Below, in pieces: positions 55,407 through 64,000 of a stretch of 64,000 nucleotides of DNA; the first letter of the stretch is position 1, and every line of letters begins with the position of its first letter. Position numbers and translations under genes: made by a program. This stretch comes from Asparagopsis taxiformis (lineage: Eukaryota; Rhodophyta; Florideophyceae; Bonnemaisoniales; Bonnemaisoniaceae). The notes below the pieces were generated by a model that saw nothing but the letters and a program-made list of their open reading frames with translations, was not told the origin of the DNA and ran no database searches. The stretch lies in NCBI GenBank assembly GCA_030407315.1, contig JALQPE010002342.1, positions 1-64,000 on the forward strand. The letters run 5' to 3'.

Positions 55407-58265
55407 ATGACGCGTGCAGCGGTCCCAGTGTTCGTCTCTGTCTGGGCGCCCGGTCTGCAAGCGGTACGGACAAGGTTCAACAGTCGATTCATTCGCAGTT
55501 TATCGCCATGCGTGCGAGTTACACACGCGGCTGGTGTGCAACACCGATCGGTCAGCATGTCTGCGGGCGGGTCGGATATCAATGGAGTGCATCGAGAGAC
55601 GGGTGTGATCCCCGCAGATCTCGAGCAAGAAATGAGTCGTTCTTACATGGAATACGCCATGTCTGTAATTCTCGGACGCGCCATGCCGGACGTGCGCGAC
55701 GGACTCAAACCTGTTCATCGGCGCATTTTGTTCGCGATGCATGAATTGGGTCTGACTTCCAGCGGTCAATTTCGCAAAAGTGCACGCGTTGTCGGTGAAG
55801 TGCTCGGAAAATACCATCCGCATGGCGATACGGCCGTCTATGATGCATTGGTGCGCATGGCGCAGGATTTCTCCATGTCGATCCCGCTCGTAAATGGACA
55901 TGGCAATTTCGGTTCGACGGATGGAGATCCTGCTGCTGCGATGAGATATACGGAATGCAAGTTGGCGACGATGTCCATGGATGTTCTGTTGGCCGATATG
56001 GGTCGTGATACTGTGTCGTACATTCCCAACTTTGACGGATCGGAGAACGAACCACTTGTGCTTCCGGCGCGTGTTCCAAATCTGCTTGTGAACGGCAGTT
56101 CTGGAATTGCAGTCGGAATGGCGACGAATATTCCGCCGCATAACCTCGGCGAAATTGTGAATGCTCTCTCAGCACTCATACAGGATCCAAACATTTCGGA
56201 TGATAAACTGATGTCAATTGTTCCAGCTCCTGATTTCCCTACCGGTGGCCAGATTCTGGGGCTTGAAGGCGCTCGCGACATGTATCTTACAGGGCGCGGT
56301 CGGATCCTGATGCGTGCATGTGCGCATTCTGAAGTTCTGGATGCTGGCACCAGCAAGCGTAGACAATCTCGCGATGCGATTGTCGTGACAGAACTTCCGT
56401 ACCAGGTCAACAAATCGGTTCTGATTGGAAAGATAGCCGAGCTGGTGAATGAGAAAAAGTTGGAAGGTGTGTCGGATTTGCGTGATGAATCCGATCGAAA
56501 TGGCACAAGAATTGTGATTGAATTGAAACGAGATGCCAAGGTAGCGGTGGTGATGAATAATTTGTTCAAGAAGACGCAGTTGCAATCGTCGTTTTCTGCC
56601 AATGTGATGGCGTTGGATAATGGCCGTTTTCCGGTTAGATTGACGCTGCGAGACTGTCTTAGCAAATTCCTCACCTTTCGACGAGAGACTGTACGTCGTC
56701 GAGTTGGCTTCGATTTGAAGCGTGCAGAGGCTCGTTTGCATCTCACAGAGGGATTCCTGATCGTGCAACAGAACATCGAGGAAGTCGTGAAAGATATCCG
56801 AGCATCGAAAGATGGACCAACAGCGCGCGGCAAATTAATCAATCGGTTGGGCTTGAGCAATGCTCAAGCAGATGCAGTGCTGAACATGCAACTGCGTCGT
56901 CTCACAGCCCTAGAATATGATCGGCTTGAAAAGGAGAGCAAGAATCTACGAGAAAGTATTGCGGAATATGAGAGTATTCTTGCAAACGCTGATAAGCTGG
57001 ATGCGATTATCCTGGGCGAATTGCGCGATATAGGGGAAAAGTATTCAAAGCAAAGGCGATCTATAATTCTGCAAGGAAATCGACTGGATGCGGCAGATAT
57101 CAGCGATCTATCTCTAATGTCCAATGAGCGTTCTGTGATTATAGTAACGCAGAAGGGATATATCAAGCGCATGCCGATTTCGGCGTTCCACAGTCAGAAC
57201 AGAGGAACGCGCGGGAAACGAGGGTTGGGTCGGTTGAGAGATGGGGACGAGATTGCGCATTTTTTCACGTGCATGACGCACGATTCACTAATTGCTATTT
57301 CGAAAAGCGGCGTGGCGTACGACTTATCAGCGCACAAAGTGCCGTTATCATCATTGGGTTCAAGAGGGGTGCCCATGTTCCAGCTGCTACCTGCAGTACC
57401 TGCTGGAGAAACAATGGCATCTGTGATTCCAGTGTCGGAATATCGGGAGGACGAATATCTGGTGCTGCTTACGCGGTGCGGTTTTGTAAAGAAGACATCA
57501 TTGTCGCTATTCAAGACGATTAATGCTCGGGGGAAACGCATTATTTTATTGGATGCGCAAGATGAGTTGAAATGGATTCGGAAATGCACAGCGAATGATT
57601 CACTAATCATCGCGTCGCAATTCGGGTTTGTTATCCGATTCCGAACGGATAACAAGGCGCTTCGCGCCTCTGGACGGAGCTCGCGTGGCGTTCGATCGAT
57701 GCGATTGAGGGTTGATGGTGATTGTATCGCGGACATGGACGTTATACCTGGTGAAAAAGCGAGCATGGACGTTGTGGAAGAGGTCGAGTTGTCGGACGAC
57801 GACGAGGAGGATGTAGATGAGGAGTGGGATGAGGATGAGGACGAAGAAGTCGAAAAGGATGATGAGGTGTATCTACTCGCGGTGTCAAGCCAGGGAATTG
57901 GAAAGAGAATGCGCGCGAGTATGTTCCGTACGCAGGGAAGAGGCGGACGCGGTGTGATCGGTATCAAGCTGCAAAACACAAATAGAGAACAGAATGTCGG
58001 TCATGCTGGAAGTGCTGCGCGGCGAAAGAACGCGAGTAATCGACTGGTAGCGTTGCAGAGATGTGATCGGGAGGACTCGGTGATGCTTGTTACGAGGGAT
58101 GGCAACATTGTGCGAACTCGCGTCGGAAAGATTCCAGTGTATGGTCGGTTCACACAGGGTGTTAAGATTCAAAAGTTAGCAGAGACGGACACAGTCGCGG
58201 CAGTGGCTATGCTGCCGACTGGCGTTGTCGAAGACGATGAAGATGAAGGCGATTCGGAAAATTGA
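55407..58265 (+). CDS. gyrA: DNA gyrase subunit A, organelle-targeted
   Basis: 952 residues from the ATG at 55407. Cleaves and reseals DNA in the GyrA2GyrB2 complex that adds negative supercoils. The first 60 or so residues are basic and Ser/Arg-rich with few acids, fitting a plastid or mitochondrial transit peptide. The core begins at [19 protein letters not shown], has [10 protein letters not shown], and the catalytic Tyr is residue 181 (MRYTE). In the C-terminal beta-pinwheel, [11 protein letters not shown] near residue 600 corresponds to the GyrA box, which separates gyrase from topoisomerase IV. An acidic insert of about 40 residues, rich in Asp/Glu (near 57790-57870), sits between pinwheel blades. 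No intron. dnaJ follows on the same strand. Confidence 0.95.
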   Translation: MTRAAVPVFVSVWAPGLQAVRTRFNSRFIRSLSPCVRVTHAAGVQHRSVSMSAGGSDINGVHRETGVIPADLEQEMSRSYMEYAMSVILGRAMPDVRDGLKPVHRRILFAMHELGLTSSGQFRKSARVVGEVLGKYHPHGDTAVYDALVRMAQDFSMSIPLVNGHGNFGSTDGDPAAAMRYTECKLATMSMDVLLADMGRDTVSYIPNFDGSENEPLVLPARVPNLLVNGSSGIAVGMATNIPPHNLGEIVNALSALIQDPNISDDKLMSIVPAPDFPTGGQILGLEGARDMYLTGRGRILMRACAHSEVLDAGTSKRRQSRDAIVVTELPYQVNKSVLIGKIAELVNEKKLEGVSDLRDESDRNGTRIVIELKRDAKVAVVMNNLFKKTQLQSSFSANVMALDNGRFPVRLTLRDCLSKFLTFRRETVRRRVGFDLKRAEARLHLTEGFLIVQQNIEEVVKDIRASKDGPTARGKLINRLGLSNAQADAVLNMQLRRLTALEYDRLEKESKNLRESIAEYESILANADKLDAIILGELRDIGEKYSKQRRSIILQGNRLDAADISDLSLMSNERSVIIVTQKGYIKRMPISAFHSQNRGTRGKRGLGRLRDGDEIAHFFTCMTHDSLIAISKSGVAYDLSAHKVPLSSLGSRGVPMFQLLPAVPAGETMASVIPVSEYREDEYLVLLTRCGFVKKTSLSLFKTINARGKRIILLDAQDELKWIRKCTANDSLIIASQFGFVIRFRTDNKALRASGRSSRGVRSMRLRVDGDCIADMDVIPGEKASMDVVEEVELSDDDEEDVDEEWDEDEDEEVEKDDEVYLLAVSSQGIGKRMRASMFRTQGRGGRGVIGIKLQNTNREQNVGHAGSAARRKNASNRLVALQRCDREDSVMLVTRDGNIVRTRVGKIPVYGRFTQGVKIQKLAETDTVAAVAMLPTGVVEDDEDEGDSEN

Positions 58266-58652
58266 CAGCAAGTTTTTCATCCAACAGACGCGTTGGATTA
58301 GTAAATGTGTGGTCGGAAACGTTTCCAAATTACTGTAATGGCGCACTGATACAAATCATTGGCCCAAGTGTCACGTAGCAAACGCCGCGACACTGCCGTA
58401 CATGTACTGTAAGACGGATCAAATGAATCAATTTTTCCATTAAATTTAAAATCACCGTCAGTGGTACACAGACGCTTCTGGACGAAAACTCGACCAATCT
58501 GGACGGCTCCCACGCGAGATTGATTCCGCCACCGCCGTTGTCTTGTAAAACCAGTGAGCTCAATTCGCCGCACATCCCTCCCACACCCATCCATCCCCCT
58601 CCCACCCATCCATCCACCATCACTCACCGTCCGACGCCCCGCGATCCCGAAA
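58266..58652. other. intergenic, no gene seen
   Basis: 387 bp between gyrA and dnaJ. A pyrimidine-rich CCATCC stretch lies just before the dnaJ ATG. No TATA box recognised. Confidence 0.5.
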
Positions 58653-60005
58653 ATGTCACCAACGGCCTTTGCGCCCCCGACGCCTCTGTCGTCCGCGCGT
58701 TGCCAAACGCCATTTGTCACCCCACGCCCCGTGCAACGACCCGTCTGCACGCCAGCGCGCGCCGCGCGTCCGGCGCGCATTGCGCCGCGCGCAGCAGCCG
58801 ACCTGTACGAAACGCTCGGCGTCTCGCGCTCCGCGTCGGCGCAGGAAATCAAGACTGCCTTCCGCGGAAAGGCGCGCAAATTGCACCCGGATGTCAACAG
58901 CGCCCCAGACGCAAAGGAGCGCTTCCAGGAGGTGTCCCGCGCGTATGAGGTGCTCTCCGACGACAATATGCGCGCCCGCTACGACCAATTCGGTGAGGCC
59001 GGCATCAAGGGCGGCGCCTCCAGTCAGGCGCAGGGCTTTTCCGATTTCGGCGCACAGGACTTTGGCAGCTTTTCAGACATTTTCGATACCTTCTTCGGCG
59101 GGAATGGAGGCCAGCAGACCGCCCAGCGCTCCCGTAGAAGGACCGGCCCCCAGCCAGGAGACGATCTTAGACTCGATGTCGATGTGCCCTTTGAGAAGGC
59201 TATTTTCGGCGCCGAGCAGAAGATTCGCTTTTCGCATCTGGAAACTTGCACAACCTGCTCCGGATCCGGAGTGAAACCAGGCTCCAAACCGAGGACTTGT
59301 ACTACCTGTAATGGTACAGGCACCGTCATGCAGGTCGTTCGTACCCCGCTTGGTATGTTTCAGCAGAGCTCTACCTGTACGACTTGTCGGGGTACAGGAG
59401 AGGTTGTTGATGAGTATTGTGGGTCTTGTGGAGGTCGCGGCAGAAATCAGGTCACCAAACAGCTCATGATTACCGTGCCCGCTGGGGTGGACACTGGTTC
59501 TAGATTGCGCGTCAGAAATGAAGGTGATGCTGGACCGCGAGGAGGCCCCCCAGGTGATTTGTATGTCGTGCTTCGAGTGAAGGACTCGCCTGATTTCACC
59601 AGGGATGGTACCAATATCTACTCGGATATCGCCATTTCGTATCTGGATGCCATTCTGGGCCGTTCCATTCCCGTGAAGACTGTCGATGGTATGGTGGATC
59701 TCAACGTGATGGCAGGCACGCAACCGGGCGCCGTGCTGAGGATCAATGGAAAGGGGGTGCCCAAATTGGGCAATAGTAACGTGCGAGGTGACCATTTCGT
59801 CACCATTAAGATTAAAATTCCGACGAGATTGTCAGGTGACGAGAAGAAACTTATCGCTCAACTTGATCAACTTGCTGGTAATGCCGCCAGTGCTAATGGC
59901 CAGTCCAATTCTACCACATCTAATTCCAACGCTTCGGACAAGGTCAAGACGGGTAAGAAATCATCGAAGAAGGGTGAAGGTTTCTTCAACTTTGGCAAGA
60001 AGTAA
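58653..60005 (+). CDS. dnaJ: plastid-type DnaJ (Hsp40) co-chaperone
   Basis: 450 residues from the ATG at 58653; the open frame extends 33 codons upstream to a GTG, but ATG is preferred. About 48 residues rich in Pro, Ala, Arg and Thr form a likely transit peptide. The J domain follows (LYETLGVSR, HPD at 78-80), then a Gly/Phe-rich part, then four zinc-binding CxxCxGxG repeats (CTTCSGSG, CTTCNGTG, CTTCRGTG, CGSCGGRG) and the two C-terminal substrate-binding domains. It stimulates Hsp70 ATPase, here probably plastid DnaK. A Ser/Asn then Lys-rich tail extends the usual type I DnaJ length. It converges on the kinase gene. Confidence 0.95.
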   Translation: MSPTAFAPPTPLSSARCQTPFVTPRPVQRPVCTPARAARPARIAPRAAADLYETLGVSRSASAQEIKTAFRGKARKLHPDVNSAPDAKERFQEVSRAYEVLSDDNMRARYDQFGEAGIKGGASSQAQGFSDFGAQDFGSFSDIFDTFFGGNGGQQTAQRSRRRTGPQPGDDLRLDVDVPFEKAIFGAEQKIRFSHLETCTTCSGSGVKPGSKPRTCTTCNGTGTVMQVVRTPLGMFQQSSTCTTCRGTGEVVDEYCGSCGGRGRNQVTKQLMITVPAGVDTGSRLRVRNEGDAGPRGGPPGDLYVVLRVKDSPDFTRDGTNIYSDIAISYLDAILGRSIPVKTVDGMVDLNVMAGTQPGAVLRINGKGVPKLGNSNVRGDHFVTIKIKIPTRLSGDEKKLIAQLDQLAGNAASANGQSNSTTSNSNASDKVKTGKKSSKKGEGFFNFGKK

Positions 60006-60223
60006 AATTCTCCCCCGCTTTGGTGTGCGTATGTACTCTACTTTGATAGCCATGTCGTCATGTCTCTTCTCCACGCTTTCGTCGTTTACTGTGCTCGATC
60101 TCCGACTCGCGCAGAATTGCTGTGTATACTTATTCGAAACAACGAGACGTTTTCACGAGCGGCATCCTCGCTCGCCATACCTCAGATAGAGTAGTATGTT
60201 GACAGCATAGATCTAATCAAAGA

Positions 60224-61330
60224 TTAAATGGCGACGTGTTGCATCGCGCGCCTTTCTATACTCAGCTTTGCAATCTTCCGAAGAAATTCGTCCAGATTCC
60301 GCCCCCGTTCCGAAGAATAATTCGCGCTTTCTCGGCATAAGACATGCAGCATTCCGCGGGCTATCAAGCTGAACAACCTCCGATGCCGCTCGTTGTCATG
60401 AAGAGGTATTAGACTCGTGTACAAACTACACGTCGCCAACAAAATATCTTCAAATTGCACGTTAGGGTACAGTGTCGCGACAAATTGTTCAAACATGGTC
60501 CGCAGCTCTTCTAAATCCTTGACACTCCTCTCGCCGAGCTCCGAATCCGTTAAAATGAAATCATATCCGCACAATGATTGGAACACCTTTGCCAAATCGT
60601 AAACTGCATCCCCCTCCAATGTGAAACAATCCGACCCCTGCGCACCGCGCATATCAATAAACAACAAGCAGTCTTCCTTACTCAACATGACGTTCGTCAG
60701 AACAGGATCTCCGTGCACAACTCGAACCGGTAGTCCTCTTCGTTCGTTCTCAAAACAACGCAACCTTTTTGTCAAATCATCAAAGTGTGACATTTTCGTC
60801 AAACCCACCCGTTCGTATATCTCTTTATGGGTCTCAAAGCGACCACTGACCTTTCTAGCGTAATTCTCGTAGATCATCCCCGGATCACGCGACGCTTCAC
60901 AACGCATCCCCTGACTTGAATGGATGACGTGCAGAGTCTCGAGAAGACGACGGAGCATTGTGCTTGTCATTCGTCCGCGGATAAGCTCTTCTGAGAGTGT
61001 AGTACCATGTATGCGCTGCATGACGAGCGATGTAACAAGTTGCGACGAGTTATTTGCAGACATGTGGTAATGATGCAGACGAGGAAACAGATGTCTTATA
61101 TCATGAGGAACGTTGAGATAGAAGAATAATTCACCGGTTATGGAGGCATGAGACGAGGTTTTTATCACAGTGGTCCGAGAACTGGTGATAGAGTTGAAGG
61201 AGCGAGGCTTGATGAAGTATTGCGACCGGGCGGTTGGAGGAAGGGGCAATGTGAGATTGGAGTACGTTTCTTTCAACATCTTGTTGACGGGTACTGGAGA
61301 ACGGTGCGGATGTTTCACACGGTTCGTCAT
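60224..61330 (-). CDS. APH-fold small-molecule phosphotransferase
   Basis: 368 residues from the ATG at 61330. The C-terminal lobe has the catalytic HGDPVLTNVML (Brenner-type HGDxxxxN) and the metal-binding FIDMRGAQG, then GDAVYDLAKVFQSLCGYDFIL. That last stretch is typical of the aminoglycoside phosphotransferase/choline-kinase fold in its capsule- or phosphocholine-related branch. In the N-lobe, IKTSS may carry the ATP-binding Lys. Substrate unknown; a sugar or choline-like alcohol is possible. No transit peptide is obvious. Convergent with dnaJ (218 bp apart) and divergent from the PPOX gene. Confidence 0.8.
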   Translation of the reverse strand: MTNRVKHPHRSPVPVNKMLKETYSNLTLPLPPTARSQYFIKPRSFNSITSSRTTVIKTSSHASITGELFFYLNVPHDIRHLFPRLHHYHMSANNSSQLVTSLVMQRIHGTTLSEELIRGRMTSTMLRRLLETLHVIHSSQGMRCEASRDPGMIYENYARKVSGRFETHKEIYERVGLTKMSHFDDLTKRLRCFENERRGLPVRVVHGDPVLTNVMLSKEDCLLFIDMRGAQGSDCFTLEGDAVYDLAKVFQSLCGYDFILTDSELGERSVKDLEELRTMFEQFVATLYPNVQFEDILLATCSLYTSLIPLHDNERHRRLFSLIARGMLHVLCRESANYSSERGRNLDEFLRKIAKLSIERRAMQHVAI

Positions 61331-62148
61331 TGCTGATTGGGGTCGGGTGGTGTGCTTGGTGGGAGTGAAAACGTCCTAGTGGATGCGAGCGGGATGTTGA
61401 TGTAACTGTTGTATATGATTTTTCGGGACAGGTAGAAGATCTAGGACAATAGTTGAAGGTTGCAATCGGAGAAAAGTGGTTTCCATTTTTGCTTGGAAGC
61501 ATTCGGTGCGCAGTTCGGGCGGTGTTGAGATTGTAAGGGGGTTTGAATTGACGAGTTGGAGATTATTTTGTAAGCAGTGTTGTTTTCCTTCATGTATTGG
61601 AACAAGGTGATTGAAATTTAGCAACTTGGAATGGCATTGTTTTCACACAGTTTGCAGAAGCCAAAGCTTGCATTGTGCGATATTCATGATACTTGGCTGA
61701 TGGAGAATAACCTGATTGATCGGGAAGAACAGCTTGACAGAAAGGTGTATGGCGTTGTGCGAGCATGGCATATTAATGTGTCTAGGTCTTTTTTCCCGAA
61801 TGGAATAGTCGGGAGCGTCTTTCGAACATCGGGCAGCTCTTCTGAAACCGCATCTTCGCCCTGTGGCAAAGTTGTTTTCAAATGCCCGCACGATCTATAC
61901 CATAAACCACAGTTATCCCCGTCAGGATAGTAACCTACAGATATGCCAGCAGTGAACAACCCTAACTAAAAATACAACTTATTCATTGGCTCACAACGCC
62001 CGAAAGGCAATCTCCCAGGACCAAGTCGAGCCGAGCCTCAAAACGATTGGCAGATGCAGTTGAAATCACACTCAACTGACATATCCTTCCAAATCCAGCG
62101 ATAACCATCGAGCTCAGTCGCATCCAAACAACCAACACAATCGCAGAA
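61331..62148. promoter_or_regulatory. divergent promoter region of kinase and PPOX genes
   Basis: 818 bp between two divergent ATGs, so it must hold both promoters. No TATA box stands out. A 99-codon ORF at 61631-61930 has no recognisable features and is not called. Confidence 0.5.
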
Positions 62149-63756
62149 ATGACGTTGGGCACGCTCTGTTTCGCATCGCCAGTTCCCATACCCACTCTCC
62201 GTGCAAGCTCCATTCAATCCGCCTCACGACATGGCCGCATCGCAGTTGCGCCCGCGCGTCGCGCAGCCCGTATGGCAATCGCAGAGGGTGCCGAGAGCCC
62301 CCCGCCAGCCGCGCAATCAGCGGCTCCGCATGAAACCGACGTGATTATCGTGGGGTCAGGCATCTCCGGTTCGTCGCTCGCATTCACTCTCCATAGAGAT
62401 CATCCCGATGTGCAGGTGCTCATGACGGAAGCGCGTGACGTGGTCGGCGGAAATGTCATATCCCGCAATGAAAACGGGTACATTTGGGAGGAGGGGCCGA
62501 ATACTTTTCAACCAGCTGCGCATATCATGCGAATTGCAGTCGATCTCGGTTTGAAAGATGAGCTTGTACTTGCTGACCATACGCTTCCGAGATTTGTGTA
62601 TTGGGACGAGAAACTGTTCGCGCTTCCGCTTTCTCCCTCGGATTTGCCGCAGTTTCGGCTGCTGTCCATTCCTGGTGCGATTCGGGCAGGGCTTGGAGCA
62701 GCTGGATTTGTGGCGCCGAAACCGCCAAAGGAGGAGAGCATCAAGGAGTTTATTACCAGACATCTGGGTGCAGAGGTGTTTGCAAAGATGATAGACCCAT
62801 TTGTAAGCGGTGTTTACGCCGGTGATCCGTCCAAATTGTCTATGTCGGCCGCGTTTAAGAAGATTTTCGCGCTGCAGGAACTCGGCTTCACGTTGGGTAT
62901 TGTCGAGGGTGCTATTATCAGACTGCAGCAGAAAAAGAAGGAAACCGGTCCCGTTGACCCTGATCTTCCGACGTGGAAGGGTGGTGCATTAGGGTCGTTT
63001 AGTAAAGGGCTTTCAATGCTGCCAGATGCAGTGGCCGAACGGCTTGGTGACAGCGTGCGCCTGGGCTGGAAGCTTTCGTCATTAACACAGGCTGCTGATG
63101 GACGCTATGTAGCTGTGTACGATACCCCGAGTGGAAAAGAGACTGTGCTTGCGAAAAGTGTGGCATTGACATCTCCGGCTAAAGCAACAGCGTCTATCCT
63201 GAACCAACTTGCGCCGGAAGCGGCTGCGTTGGAGGACATTCATTATCCCACCGTGTGGTCGGTTACGCTGGCCTATCCAAAGAAGGAGTTCCGTGAGCCA
63301 CTAAAGGGCTTTGGAAACCTCATTCCGCGTAGCATGGGGATTCGCACGCTGGGGACTATTTGGTCAAGTTGCTTGTTCCCAGGCCGCGCTCCGGAGGGTA
63401 TGGAACTGCTGTTGTCGTACATTGGCGGGGCGCAGGACCCTTCTATCGCAGATTTGAGTGAGGAAGAAGTTGTGGCGACGGTGCATGGTGATATCAAGAA
63501 GATTTTGCTGAAGGACGGCACGGAGGTTGAGCCCGTTGTGGTGGGAGCGCGAAAATGGGATCGAGCGATTCCGCAGTATAATATTGGTTATTGGGAAATT
63601 ATGGGAAAAACGCAGGAGGCGCTTAGCAAGTTCCCAGGCGTGTTTCTGGGTGGCAATTATGCGAGTGGTGTCGCGTTTGGTGACTGCGTGCTATGGGGCT
63701 CTGAGACGGCTGCGGATGTCGCGTCGTTTGTCCGTAGCGCGGCTGTGAAGGAGTGA
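62149..63756 (+). CDS. PPOX: protoporphyrinogen IX oxidase, HemY type, plastid
   Basis: 535 residues, the usual length of chloroplast PPOX. Oxidises protoporphyrinogen IX to protoporphyrin IX with FAD and oxygen, the last step shared by haem and chlorophyll synthesis. A basic Ala/Arg/Ser-rich leader of about 55 residues precedes the FAD dinucleotide fold (VIIVGSGISGSSLA, then an acidic EARDVVGG). Also seen: EEGPNTFQP, DPFVSGVYAGDPSKLSM, WKGGALGSFSKG, and a C-terminal LGGNYASGVAFGDCV that completes the flavin site. No intron. The start ATG is the first in frame. Confidence 0.95.
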   Translation: MTLGTLCFASPVPIPTLRASSIQSASRHGRIAVAPARRAARMAIAEGAESPPPAAQSAAPHETDVIIVGSGISGSSLAFTLHRDHPDVQVLMTEARDVVGGNVISRNENGYIWEEGPNTFQPAAHIMRIAVDLGLKDELVLADHTLPRFVYWDEKLFALPLSPSDLPQFRLLSIPGAIRAGLGAAGFVAPKPPKEESIKEFITRHLGAEVFAKMIDPFVSGVYAGDPSKLSMSAAFKKIFALQELGFTLGIVEGAIIRLQQKKKETGPVDPDLPTWKGGALGSFSKGLSMLPDAVAERLGDSVRLGWKLSSLTQAADGRYVAVYDTPSGKETVLAKSVALTSPAKATASILNQLAPEAAALEDIHYPTVWSVTLAYPKKEFREPLKGFGNLIPRSMGIRTLGTIWSSCLFPGRAPEGMELLLSYIGGAQDPSIADLSEEEVVATVHGDIKKILLKDGTEVEPVVVGARKWDRAIPQYNIGYWEIMGKTQEALSKFPGVFLGGNYASGVAFGDCVLWGSETAADVASFVRSAAVKE

Positions 63757-63866
63757 TGATATGTGGTGTGTACTGGCTGACTTGATAGATGCGTTGTATT
63801 GTCATGTAAACTGAAGACGAAAATGTGAGTTGAGTTAGTATTGTACAATATCGGTAGTTGTATCCC

Positions 63867-63998
63867 CTAACCACCAATTCTAACCATGCTGCGATTTTCT
63901 TGTTTGGAAATGGCGTACATGTCCCGATTGCCGCCAAGTGAAAAATGCTTCTTCCACAACGCAGCGTCAATTATCTCATTCAATTGTTCATCACTCAT
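63867..63998 (-). CDS. C-terminal end of a gene running out of the window
   Basis: An open frame on the minus strand enters from the right edge and ends at TAG (63867-63869). The last 43 residues from a possible ATG at 63998 are charged and helical and end SMVRIGG. It is convergent with PPOX, 110 bp away. Too little to name. Confidence 0.4.
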   Translation of the reverse strand: MSDEQLNEIIDAALWKKHFSLGGNRDMYAISKQENRSMVRIGG

Positions 63999-64000
63999 GC

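Noticed and set aside
55838..56860. 340-codon minus-strand ORF under gyrA
   Set aside because: Shadow of gyrA, whose plus-strand motifs are unmistakable.

Overview
The window looks like nuclear DNA of a photosynthetic eukaryote with compact, intronless genes, most likely a florideophyte red alga of the Chondrus kind. This is an inference. It rests on three intronless genes with plastid-type N-terminal extensions (DNA gyrase A, a DnaJ chaperone, HemY-type protoporphyrinogen oxidase), tight gene-to-gene spacing at the right end, large retrotransposon blocks between gene islands, and a family of secreted Cys-rich proteins with Ser/Pro linkers. No rRNA, tRNA or CRISPR array was seen.

Left third (1-31.2 kb) is mobile DNA. 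A decayed oxygenase-like ORF (66-1193) is followed by small palindromic repeats, a solo LTR (4816-5501) and then a nested pair of Ty3/gypsy chromoviruses. The outer element (6136-29779, minus strand) has 1237-bp LTRs. Its gag gene was split when the inner element (15569-28034, plus strand, 683/684-bp LTRs) inserted, leaving the 5-bp duplication TGTAC. Removing the inner element and one TSD copy restores an uninterrupted 675-codon gag frame. Both elements share an identical 19-nt primer-binding site, a TAATG stop-restart junction between gag and pol, a C-terminal chromodomain, and, most unusually, a long ORF on the opposite strand between pol and the 3' LTR (1088 codons in the inner element, 548+ in the outer). 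The LTRs of both families, and at least one other repeat family here, are packed with short hairpins, several of which keep pairing through compensatory changes. A copia-type gag remnant lies at 30631-31125.

Middle (31.7-48.5 kb) is a tandem family of five genes for secreted proteins built from about 40-residue six-cysteine modules: a variable number of long-loop modules, a Ser/Thr/Pro-rich linker, then five short-loop modules. Four copies are intact and on the minus strand. The fourth in order (44220-45854) is an inverted, frameshifted copy of the third, and together they form a roughly 6-kb inverted repeat. Copies 2 and 3 share a C-terminal tract of about 0.6 kb that looks identical, as expected from gene conversion. 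All five have a TATA box 50-90 bp before the ATG.

Right end (53.4-64 kb) is a gene island: a secreted, extremely acidic protein with GQSV motifs; gyrA and dnaJ in tandem; an APH-fold phosphotransferase gene convergent with dnaJ; PPOX divergent from the kinase; and a gene end at the window edge. Between 48.5 and 53.4 kb no gene can be supported.
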